A stretch of DNA of 38,557 nt. It comes from Modestobacter marinus (GTDB lineage: Bacteria; Actinomycetota; Actinomycetes; Mycobacteriales; Geodermatophilaceae). The notes under the pieces are model-generated. The model was not told where the DNA came from. It made no database searches and saw only the letters and a list, made by a program, of their open reading frames with translations. This document shows, in pieces, positions 24,924-31,764 of the stretch (its first letter is position 1; the number at the start of each line of letters is the position of its first letter). The position numbers and the translations under genes are program-made. The stretch spans positions 1 to 38,557 of the forward strand of contig NZ_JABGCH010000038.1 in assembly GCF_019799945.1 (NCBI RefSeq), given 5' to 3'.

Positions 24924-25241
24924 TCAGCGGACCAGCAGGTCGATCGCCAGGACGGCGGCGAGCGCGGCCACCACCGTCAGGCTCAGGTTGCCGAACCGGC
25001 GGGCGATCCCGGCGACGACCGCCATCGCCCCGAGCGCGAGCAGGTTGCTCCGCAGGTCGCCGGCGCCCATCGTGCCGGTCAGCTCCACGGCCGCGATCCC
25101 GGCCAGCACCGCGGGCGCCAGGTGGTCCAGCCCGCGGCGGACCCGCGCCGGCAGGGCGGTGGCGGGGACGAGCAGCACGAACACGATGCGGAAGACCCAG
25201 CACACCGCGCCCAGGACCAGCATCGCGACCAGCTCAGTCAT
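24924..25241 (-). CDS. azlD: AzlD-family branched-chain amino acid export subunit
   Basis: The product has 105 residues from ATG 25241, which overlaps the azlC 3' end by 8 bp. It has four hydrophobic segments and the AzlD-typical RIVFVLLVP and LDHLAPAVLAGIAAVEL stretches. It is an inner-membrane small subunit that works with AzlC in export of branched-chain amino acids (or toxic analogues). It is convergent with the ligase gene, with only 3 bp between stops. Confidence 0.87.
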   Translation of the reverse strand: MTELVAMLVLGAVCWVFRIVFVLLVPATALPARVRRGLDHLAPAVLAGIAAVELTGTMGAGDLRSNLLALGAMAVVAGIARRFGNLSLTVVAALAAVLAIDLLVR

Positions 25242-25935
25242 CGCGGCTCACCGCCATGGCCGCCGCGACACCGGCCACCGCGCCCGCGACGATCCCCGCC
25301 GCGGGCAGCACCCACGACACCGCGGCGGCCACTCCCCCGCCGACGACGGCCGCGACCACGGCGGGCCGGTCGACCAACCGGGGCACGAGCAGCCCGAGGA
25401 ACATCGCCGTCCCGACCAGGGTCAGGTGCGGCAGCGGCGGCAGCATCGGCGCCAGCACGACCCCCAGCGCGATCGAGCCGGTCCAGACCACCAGGACGGT
25501 GCCGCCGAGCCAGGTCCAGTAGCGGCGGAAGTCCCGGCCGGCGAGCTCCGGGTGCGAGTCGGCCATCAGGTACGTCTGGTCGATGATGAAGTGCGGTGCC
25601 AGCCAGCGGAACAGCGCCGGCTGGGCGCGGAAGCGGTGCCCGAGCGCCGCGCTGTAGAGCAACAGCCGGGCATTCACCACCGCGGCGCTGAGGACGACTG
25701 CCGCCAGGCCCAGCCCGCGGTCGAGCAGGGTCAGCGCGGTCAGCTGCGCGCTGCCGCCGTAGACGATGGGGCCGCCGAGGACGCCGGCCAGCCCGCTGGC
25801 GCCGGTGCTCACCACGGTGACCCCCAGCAGCATCCCGAAGGGCAGCAGGCCGGGGGCGACGGTGCGCGCGTCGCGCAGCGCCAGCCGGCGCGAGTCGACG
25901 ACGGCCGCGTCGGGTGCCAGGACGGCGGCGGTCAT
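25234..25935 (-). CDS. azlC: AzlC-family branched-chain amino acid permease subunit
   Basis: The product has 233 residues from ATG 25935. It is a polytopic membrane protein carrying AzlC signatures: ARTVAPGLLPFGMLLGV near the N-terminus, VVLSAAVVNARLLLYSAAL, and FIIDQTYLMA. It is the first gene of the azlCD pair. A 43-bp repeat-containing element (26045-26087) lies about 110 bp upstream on the same strand and is shared with the FAD operon at 29745, suggesting common regulation by the wHTH protein encoded next door. Confidence 0.9.
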   Translation of the reverse strand: MTAAVLAPDAAVVDSRRLALRDARTVAPGLLPFGMLLGVTVVSTGASGLAGVLGGPIVYGGSAQLTALTLLDRGLGLAAVVLSAAVVNARLLLYSAALGHRFRAQPALFRWLAPHFIIDQTYLMADSHPELAGRDFRRYWTWLGGTVLVVWTGSIALGVVLAPMLPPLPHLTLVGTAMFLGLLVPRLVDRPAVVAAVVGGGVAAAVSWVLPAAGIVAGAVAGVAAAMAVSRDD

Positions 25936-26044
25936 GACGGGACCTGCGGGGTCGTACGGGAGTGGCGGGTCATCTCCGGTCCTCTCGTCCGGCGGGTGGC
26001 CGGCGGTCGCCGACCCGCGGACGACCCTGCTCCTCGTCGGCGGC

Positions 26045-26087
26045 CCGGTCTTGGCGCTGACCTGGAGACGAGGTGGAGAACGCCGGG
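26045..26087 (-). promoter_or_regulatory. Operator-like element A: three hexamers phased at 11 bp, upstream of azlCD
   Basis: On the plus strand TGGCGC (26052), TGGAGA (26063) and TGGAGA (26074) start exactly 11 bp apart, preceded by CCGGTCTTGG and followed by CCGGG. The same block, 33 of 43 bases identical and in the same phase, occurs at 29745-29787. Direct repeats at one-helical-turn spacing are typical sites of OmpR-type winged-helix domains, and such a protein is encoded directly beside it. Confidence 0.6.
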
Positions 26088-26088
26088 G

Positions 26089-27336
26089 TCAGCCGGGGGT
26101 GGCGAGGAACTGCTCGACCTGGTCGAGGAACCGCGGCCACGCCGGCTCGTCCGGCAGCAGCAGGTGGTTGCAGCTGTCCAGGGACACGAAGCGGCTGCCT
26201 GGGATCGCGGCGGCGATCAGCTGGCCCTGGCTGGGCGGCACGAGCTTCTCCCGCCGGGCGTGCAGCACGAGGGTCGGCGTGGTGACGAGGGGCGCCCGGG
26301 CCGCGACGTCCACGGCGTTGAACGCCTCGAGGAACCGGACGGCGTTCGGGCTGGGCGTCGTGCGGCGCTGCAGCTCGTCGAACGCCGTCCACGCCTCCGG
26401 CGGCCCCTCGGGGAGGAAGCGGAGGGTGAACACGTGCCGGAAGATCGGGTGCTCGCGACCCCAGCCGAGCTGCGCGAGCTCCGGCATCAGCAGGGCCTCG
26501 CGGACGTGCTCGGGCTTGCGCGCGCTCAGCGCCGGGCCGGTCATGAAGGCGCCGTAGAGCACCAGGTGGCTGACCCGCTCGGGATGCCGGACGGCGTACT
26601 CGATGGCGACCGCGCCGCCCTGCGAGATGCCGAACAGCGGGAACCGGTCCAGCCCGGCCGCGTCGATGACGGCCTCCAGGTCGTCCACCCAGGCGTCCAC
26701 GGTGTAGCCGTCGGCGTCCAGGTCGGAGAGTCCGGTGCCCCGCTCGTCGTACCGGAGCAGCCGGTACCGGGCGCCGAGCGCCTCGTACCAGTGCCGCCAG
26801 ACCGGGCTCTCCAGGTCGTACTCGAGATGGGTGAGCCAGTTGGCCACCTTGACCAGTGGCGGGCCCTGTCCGAGGAATGCGTAGGCGAGCCGGACGTCGT
26901 CCCGAGTGCGGCAGAAGCGGACCTCCTGCTCCAGGGGGCGCGCCGGCGGGGCGACCGGGCGTGCGCCGTCTGGCTGCGCCGGGTGGATCCCGGCGACGAA
27001 CCGGAAGCCGTGCCCGTGCGCGGTCCGGATGACCGACTGGCTCTGGCCGTCGTCCCCGAGCGCGCGGCGCAGCGCCTTGACCCGTGAGGTGAGCGCGGAC
27101 TCGCTGACCATCCGGGTGTGCCACACCAGGTCCAGCAGCTCCTCCTTGGTCACCACGCGGTGCCGTTCGCGGAGGAGGACGACGAGGACGTCGAAGACCT
27201 GCGGCTCGACGGCGACCCGCCGGCCCGCCCGCCGGATCTCCCGGGCGCCCACGTCGACCACGAAGTCGCCGAAGGCGTAGCGGCCGTCGTCGGGCATGGG
27301 CGCAGGGACGTCGGTCCGCCGCTCGGCACCGTCCAT
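26089..27336 (-). CDS. OmpR-type winged-helix DNA-binding domain fused to an alpha/beta hydrolase
   Basis: The product has 415 residues from ATG 27336, with AGGGTGGGG upstream. Residues about 20-116 are a Trans_reg_C winged helix (EPQVFDVLVVLLRERHRVVTKEELLDLVW, with a break in quoting here, then SRVKALRRALGD and TAHGHGFRFVA). Residues 135-415 are an alpha/beta hydrolase with nucleophile elbow GIS238QG, acid E365 (LHARREKLVPP; Asp is commoner) and H393. It has no membrane helix, unlike CadC. It is likely a one-component regulator in which the hydrolase fold senses or destroys a small ester or lactone-like ligand (inference). Probable targets are the flanking FAD-SnoaL-OsmC and azlCD operons, both carrying the same repeat element. 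Confidence 0.85.
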   Translation of the reverse strand: MDGAERRTDVPAPMPDDGRYAFGDFVVDVGAREIRRAGRRVAVEPQVFDVLVVLLRERHRVVTKEELLDLVWHTRMVSESALTSRVKALRRALGDDGQSQSVIRTAHGHGFRFVAGIHPAQPDGARPVAPPARPLEQEVRFCRTRDDVRLAYAFLGQGPPLVKVANWLTHLEYDLESPVWRHWYEALGARYRLLRYDERGTGLSDLDADGYTVDAWVDDLEAVIDAAGLDRFPLFGISQGGAVAIEYAVRHPERVSHLVLYGAFMTGPALSARKPEHVREALLMPELAQLGWGREHPIFRHVFTLRFLPEGPPEAWTAFDELQRRTTPSPNAVRFLEAFNAVDVAARAPLVTTPTLVLHARREKLVPPSQGQLIAAAIPGSRFVSLDSCNHLLLPDEPAWPRFLDQVEQFLATPG

Positions 27337-27410
27337 CGGACCCCACCCTCTGCCGCCCGCGACGACCCTAGGGCGGTCGGCGCCGGCTGGCGAGCACCTT
27401 CGGCGACAGC

Positions 27411-27448
27411 ACGACGTCCCGGCTCCGGATGCGGAGCCGGGACGTCGT
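27411..27448 (-). terminator. Strong hairpin terminator after the OsmC gene
   Basis: A perfect 17-bp stem (27411-27427 with 27432-27448) with loop GATG begins 10 bp beyond the OsmC stop. It separates the FAD-SnoaL-OsmC operon from the winged-helix/hydrolase gene, which therefore needs its own promoter in 27337-27410. Confidence 0.8.
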
Positions 27449-27458
27449 CGGGGGCGGA

Positions 27459-28025
27459 TCAGGCGGTGCGGACCTCGACGTCGACGGCGGTGCCGTGGGT
27501 GAGGACGTCGAACACCGCGGAGCGGCGCCGGGAGCGCTCGACCAGGCCGGCCAGCTCCTCCGCGGAGGCGTCCCCCTCGACGGTCATCACGACGCGGATG
27601 CCCGAGTAGCCGTTCCGGACGCCCGGGTCGAGCCCGAGGATGCCGAGCAGGTCGATGTCCCCCGCGACGGTCGAGCTGACCGAGGTCAGCGTGATACCGC
27701 GGGCAGCGGCGATGTTGACCAGGCCGGCGGTGAGGCACGCGGCGAGGGCATGCAGCAGGAACTCCACGGGCGTCGGCCCGTTGTCCGAGCCGGTCAGCAC
27801 CGGCGGGTGGTCGGCGTCGAAGGTGAACCCGCCGTTCCGGTCCAGCTCCTGACCGGCACCGGAGTACCCGTCGATGGTGCTGCGGTTGTGCGTGCCGCTG
27901 ATCCAGCTGTTGGTCGCCCGGAACTGGAACCGCGCCAGCTCCGGGTGGTTCCGGACGGCCTCGCGGGTGGTGAGCAGCGCGGTGGTGTCGACGCCGTTGA
28001 CCGTGGCCGGGGTCGTGGTGGTCAT
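27459..28025 (-). CDS. OsmC family protein
   Basis: The product has 188 residues from ATG 28025, with GAGAGGA upstream. It shows the OsmC/Ohr fold: NGPTPVEFLLHALAACLTAGLVNIAA with the expected cysteine, and SSTVAGDIDLLGILGLD. Many members are thiol-dependent peroxidases that reduce organic hydroperoxides. This branch (longer, with a distinct N-terminal HPELARFQFRATN) is the redox-protein type often found beside monooxygenases. A second peroxidatic cysteine near the N-terminus is not evident, so peroxidase activity is uncertain. It is the third gene of an operon with a SnoaL-like protein and a FAD enzyme. Confidence 0.88.
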   Translation of the reverse strand: MTTTTPATVNGVDTTALLTTREAVRNHPELARFQFRATNSWISGTHNRSTIDGYSGAGQELDRNGGFTFDADHPPVLTGSDNGPTPVEFLLHALAACLTAGLVNIAAARGITLTSVSSTVAGDIDLLGILGLDPGVRNGYSGIRVVMTVEGDASAEELAGLVERSRRRSAVFDVLTHGTAVDVEVRTA

Positions 28026-28063
28026 GGTGGTCGTTCCTCTCGGTGGGTGGGTGGGTGCTGCGG

Positions 28064-28483
28064 TCAGTCGGTGGGGAGGACAAAGCGGACGCCGAGCTGC
28101 AGGAGCCGGCCGAGGTCGTCGGCGTTGCGCCAGGTCTCGGCGATCAGCCCGTCGGCCAGCCGGAAGGTGAAGGTGGCGGTGAAGACCTGGCGGACCCCGG
28201 CGGCCGGGACGCCGAAGAAGCTCTCCTGCACGCAGGTGTTGGTGGCCCGGACGACGACCCGGTCGCCCTCGGCGATGACGTCGTCCACCGTCCAGGTCTG
28301 CTCGATGGGGCCGATGGAGGCGAACAGGGCGTGGATCCCCGCGGCGCCGCGGGGCAGGCCGGGCGGCCCGCCGGTCATCTGCCAGTCCGGGGTGATCAGG
28401 GTCAGCAGGGTGTCGACGTCCCCGGCGGTGATGGCGTCGAGGAACCGGACGGCGGTCGCCTTGTTGTTTGCGAGGTCGGTCAT
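28064..28483 (-). CDS. SnoaL-like / NTF2-fold protein (ester cyclase type)
   Basis: The product has 139 residues from ATG 28483, with GAGAGGAGA upstream. The single NTF2-like domain is shown by ATAVRFLDAITAGDVDTLLTLITPDWQMTG and the terminal FTATFTFRLADGLIAETWRNAD. Such cone-shaped proteins cyclise, isomerise or simply bind small hydrophobic molecules. Placed 15 bp downstream of a FAD monooxygenase gene, it may process the oxidised product. No polyketide genes are present, so an antibiotic role is not implied. Confidence 0.85.
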   Translation of the reverse strand: MTDLANNKATAVRFLDAITAGDVDTLLTLITPDWQMTGGPPGLPRGAAGIHALFASIGPIEQTWTVDDVIAEGDRVVVRATNTCVQESFFGVPAAGVRQVFTATFTFRLADGLIAETWRNADDLGRLLQLGVRFVLPTD

Positions 28484-28498
28484 GGCGGGTCTCCTCTC

Positions 28499-29671
28499 TC
28501 AGGCAGCCACGGACAGGGCGCTGCCGGGAACCGGGAGGCCGGCCAGCCAGGACGCCTCCCGCTCGATGGCAGCGGACAGCTGCTTCTGCAGGGTGGTGAA
28601 CTGGTCGAGCGGCGGGAAGGCGGTCAGCGCCCGGGTGATCGCGAGGACGTCGCGCAGGGCGGCGGTGCGGGTGCGGTCGTAGCGGTCGGCGACCGCGGCC
28701 AACGACACGTGTCCGTTGAGTTCGTCGTCCAGGGCGCGAGCCAGCAGCTCGGCGTCGCGGAAGGCGTCGGTGATCCCGTGCCCGGTGATCGGGTCGCGGT
28801 GGTAGCCGGCGTCGCCGACCAGCGCCCAGCCGGGGCCGGTGGGCTGCAGCACCTGGTTGGGCAGGTTGAGCGCGCCGCGGACCGGTGCGTTGATCCGGCA
28901 TCCCCGCAGCCGCCGGCCGAGGTCGGGCGCCTTGGTGCTGATCAGGTGTCGCAGCGCGGTGGGCTTGTCGCCGCCGGCGCTCCTGAGTCCGCTCAGGGCG
29001 GTGGCGGGGGCGGAGATCCAGACGCACGCCTGGTCGCCGTGGGTCGGGAAGACGCCGATCAGGGCCTGCGGCGCGGGGTGGAACTCGAAGCCGCGGGCGT
29101 CCAGGCCGTCGACGTAGGCGTAGAAGGTGCCGCTGGGCGACAGGGTGCGGTCGCGGACCTGGGCGCCGACGTCCCGCGCCGTCCTCGACCGGAGGCCGTC
29201 CGCGCCGACGACCCAACGGCCGTGCAGCTCCTGGTCCCCGGCTTGCACGCCGCAGACCCGGCCGGTGGCGTCACGCAGGAGACCGCTGACGGTGGTCGCC
29301 TCGTAGGGGGTGGCCCCGGCGTCGGCGGCCGCCTCGCGGAGCAGCGTGTCCAGCACGTGGCGGCGGGGGGCGACGAGCAGGTCGACGCCGGCGGTGGCCT
29401 TGACCGTGCGCTCGGCGAGGCCGTCGGGGGTGCCGAAGCCGATCGAGCGGATGGCCGGGGCACCGCTGGCCAGCACCGCGTCGAGGAGCCCCCAGCGGTG
29501 CAGCTGGACGACGCCGGAGCGCGAGATGGCGTGGGTGGAGAGGGTGTCGCTGGGGAAGGTGGCCCGGTCGACGAGGGCGACGTCGTGCCCCATCCGGGCC
29601 AGCAGCAGCGCGGTCGCGGCGCCGGCGCAGCGCCCGCCCACGATGACGACGTCGTGCTTTCGAGGTGTCAC
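28499..29671 (-). CDS. FAD-dependent monooxygenase/oxidoreductase (geranylgeranyl reductase/PHBH-like)
   Basis: The product has 390 residues. GTG 29671 was chosen because GGGGAGA precedes it and the dinucleotide-binding fold starts at once: DVVIVGGRCAGAATALLLARMG. The second FAD motif is ALVGDAGYHRDPITGHGITDAF, about two thirds along. The length and motifs fit flavin monooxygenases that hydroxylate aromatic compounds or halogenase/reductase relatives. It is the first gene of the operon with SnoaL- and OsmC-type genes. A 43-bp element with three 11-bp-phased repeats lies 74-116 bp upstream, and a winged-helix regulator gene is 1.1 kb downstream. A detoxification or xenobiotic-response role fits the set (inference). 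Confidence 0.87.
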   Translation of the reverse strand: MTPRKHDVVIVGGRCAGAATALLLARMGHDVALVDRATFPSDTLSTHAISRSGVVQLHRWGLLDAVLASGAPAIRSIGFGTPDGLAERTVKATAGVDLLVAPRRHVLDTLLREAAADAGATPYEATTVSGLLRDATGRVCGVQAGDQELHGRWVVGADGLRSRTARDVGAQVRDRTLSPSGTFYAYVDGLDARGFEFHPAPQALIGVFPTHGDQACVWISAPATALSGLRSAGGDKPTALRHLISTKAPDLGRRLRGCRINAPVRGALNLPNQVLQPTGPGWALVGDAGYHRDPITGHGITDAFRDAELLARALDDELNGHVSLAAVADRYDRTRTAALRDVLAITRALTAFPPLDQFTTLQKQLSAAIEREASWLAGLPVPGSALSVAA

Positions 29672-29744
29672 GGCTCGTCTCCCCTGGAGTCCGCCCGCCG
29701 CACCGTCGCGGCGGATGACTGCAACGGTGGCGGCCAGGAGGCGG

Positions 29745-29787
29745 CCGGTCTTGGAGACGATGTGGTGACGGGCTGGAGAGCTCCGGG
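29745..29787 (-). promoter_or_regulatory. Operator-like element B: three hexamers phased at 11 bp, upstream of the FAD operon
   Basis: On the plus strand TGGAGA (29752), TGGTGA (29763) and TGGAGA (29774) start 11 bp apart, preceded by CCGGTCTTGG and followed by CCGGG. It matches element A at 26045-26087 in 33 of 43 bases with identical phase and orientation relative to the downstream gene. Confidence 0.62.
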
Positions 29788-29883
29788 ACCTCGCTCGGCC
29801 GTCGCACCGAATCTCCGGCTCTGGAAGAGCGCTCACTCTCGGGAGGCATGCACCCCGGCTGAACCCATCACCTCGCTTTTCCG

Positions 29884-30246
29884 GTGAGTTCTCCTGATCT
29901 GGTGAAGCCGCCCCGTGCCGAGATGGTCGCTCTTCTCTCGATCGCCCTCAATGTTGTGTTGGCGGGCGGCATCGTGGTCGGCGCCGTGACCGTGACGAAC
30001 CTCAGCGACCAGGTGGACGCTGTTGCCAAGCGGGCCGCAGTGCCCGGTCCAGCTGGCCCCGAAGGACCGCCGGGGCCAGCGGGACGCGACGGCGAGGACG
30101 GCCAGGACGGCGAGGACGGCGACGATTGCCCCTTGGGCGGCGTAACGAGGTCCGTCCAAGTTCTCACGGACGTCCATCTCAATGACTTCGGCTCGTTCTC
30201 CAGCCTTCAGCCGTACACCCGGACTATCTATGTCTGCGTCCGGTGA
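29884..30246 (+). CDS. Small membrane protein with a collagen-like Gly-X-Y tract
   Basis: The product has 120 residues from GTG 29884; the start is uncertain because no ribosome site is visible, and ATG 29923 is an alternative. Residues about 15-37 form one hydrophobic segment. Residues 55-81 are nine uninterrupted Gly-X-Y triplets (GPA GPE GPP GPA GRD GED GQD GED GDD), acidic at the end. A roughly 40-residue tail with two cysteines follows. Collagen-like tracts in bacteria form trimeric surface stalks, but nine triplets is short. Codon use is less GC-biased than in neighbours (AT-richer third positions), hinting at foreign origin or weak selection. Function is unknown. Confidence 0.65.
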   Translation: MSSPDLVKPPRAEMVALLSIALNVVLAGGIVVGAVTVTNLSDQVDAVAKRAAVPGPAGPEGPPGPAGRDGEDGQDGEDGDDCPLGGVTRSVQVLTDVHLNDFGSFSSLQPYTRTIYVCVR

Positions 30247-30273
30247 CGAACAGCTTCCATGCAGGTCTCTCGG

Positions 30274-30297
30274 GGCCGTGACCAATAATCACCGGCC
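30274..30297 (+). terminator. Possible weak terminator after the collagen-like gene
   Basis: GGCCGTGA (30274-30281) can pair with TCACCGGCC (30289-30297) with one bulged base around a 7-nt AT-rich loop. It lies 28 bp after the stop. Between it and 30495 I see no gene. Confidence 0.35.
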
Positions 30298-30494
30298 GAC
30301 GAGGTGACCCGGCGGTCGCTGGTTGGGCGATCTGGCGCTGTTCGGTCGAGAGACGCGAGACCGGCGGCCAGGGACAACGGTACGAACGCACTCCCCGGTC
30401 TCGACCGAATGGTCGACCACGGCCGTCCCTATGCAGACCCGTCCGGCACCAGTGGAACCACCGAAACGTCACCCGTCTCAGGAGGCGGACACGG

Positions 30495-31595
30495 CTACTC
30501 GCAGCCGACGCCGTCGTTGTCGCGGTCGAACTTCGGCTCCCAGCCCGGGTCCCCGGCGTGGATGGGTGCAGCTCCAGCCGCCCGGACGGCGTCGCAGTTC
30601 TGGAAGTAGACGTCCGCGGCAGGTGCCGGGGCGGGGGCGGAATCCGGGGCGGGCGCGGGCGTGGGAACGGCCACTGGTGCCGGCGCCGGCTGCGGGGCAG
30701 CGGAGGCGGCCGGCTGCGGAGCGGCCACTGTCGCCGTCACGGGCACGTTGGCGACAACGCCACCGGGCAGCAGTTCGCCCGGGCACGTGCCGAGCACGGT
30801 GGCGATCGCGTTGCGCTCCGCCTGCGTCATCCAGAGCCCGTAGGCGACTTTGACCGCCACCTGCCGCGCCACGTAGGCGCAGCGGTAGGACTTGTTCGGC
30901 GGCAGCCAGGTCGCGGCGTCGCCGTCCCCCTTCTGCATGTTGAGCGAACCGTCGACCGCGAGAAGGTTCAGCGGGTCGTTGCCAAAGGCCGTCCGGCGGG
31001 CGGCGTCCCAGCCCTGAGCCCCGGTCTGCCAGCTGTTCGACACCGCGACGACGTGGTCGATCTGCACGTCGTCGCTGGTGCTCTGCCCACGTTGGAAGGC
31101 GATCGTCCGGCCGGAGTACGGGTCGGCGAGCGAGCCGGTCAGCACGACGCAGTTGCGGGTGCCGGGCTTGAATGTCTCCCCGCTCAGGTCCCGGGCGAGC
31201 ATGTCGTTGCGGGTGTCGCAGCCGTTCCGGTCGACGTCGACCCAGCCGGCGCCGAACAGGTCGCGGTCGTAGCCGGTCTTGGCGGCCCTGCCCTGGACCG
31301 GAACGGCGGCCAGCGCGGCCAATGCGGTCGAGGCCGGGGCGGCGACGACCGCCGTCTCGGCGGCCGCGTCGGTCACCAGGCCGGTGTCGCTGGGGGCAGC
31401 GGTCGGGGTCGTGTCCGCTTCCGTCTCGGCGGCCGGCGAGGACGGCGCGGCGCTCGACGTGGCCGCGGTGGGCTCGGTCTCCGGGGTGGCGTTTCCGCAG
31501 CCGACCACCAGGGCGGCGGCGACGACGAACGGGACGAGCCCGAGGACGACGCGCCGACGGGTGGACCTCCGCCCGATCAAGAGCTGCGACGACAT
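30495..31595 (-). CDS. Secreted lipoprotein nuclease: DUF1524 (GmrSD-type) HNH domain plus Excalibur calcium-binding tail
   Basis: The product has 366 residues from ATG 31595. The basic signal RRSTRRR is followed by a hydrophobic core and a lipobox ending GC33. An Ala/Thr/Ser/Pro linker follows. Residues about 105-260 are a DUF1524 HNH domain: D180-H181 in VQIDHVVAVSNSW, then GNDPLNLL with N210 and SLNMQKGD. A second Ala/Pro-rich linker leads to a C-terminal Excalibur motif (about 332-366: YFQNCDAVRAAG and DRDNDGVGCE). This is the layout of exported actinobacterial HNH nucleases that digest extracellular DNA; calcium binding is expected from the DxDxDG motif. It is head-to-head with an intracellular HNH restriction-type gene, 169 bp apart. 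Confidence 0.9.
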   Translation of the reverse strand: MSSQLLIGRRSTRRRVVLGLVPFVVAAALVVGCGNATPETEPTAATSSAAPSSPAAETEADTTPTAAPSDTGLVTDAAAETAVVAAPASTALAALAAVPVQGRAAKTGYDRDLFGAGWVDVDRNGCDTRNDMLARDLSGETFKPGTRNCVVLTGSLADPYSGRTIAFQRGQSTSDDVQIDHVVAVSNSWQTGAQGWDAARRTAFGNDPLNLLAVDGSLNMQKGDGDAATWLPPNKSYRCAYVARQVAVKVAYGLWMTQAERNAIATVLGTCPGELLPGGVVANVPVTATVAAPQPAASAAPQPAPAPVAVPTPAPAPDSAPAPAPAADVYFQNCDAVRAAGAAPIHAGDPGWEPKFDRDNDGVGCE

Positions 31596-31764
31596 GAGCG
31601 GACCCCCGTTGGACGTGCGACGAACCGCCCCATCGTGTGATCATCCCGGCCCTGAGCTGGGAGGACATGCCATCGACGCCCGCCCGTGACCTCACCCGCC
31701 CCGGTGGTCGCGCCCGCCCCACGGGACGACCGGGCCGTCGGCCACTGTGTGCGACAGTCCCGCC

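Noticed and set aside
30224-30472. An 82-codon minus-strand frame between the collagen-like and nuclease genes
   Set aside because: It overlaps the collagen-like gene end, has no start signal and random-looking composition.
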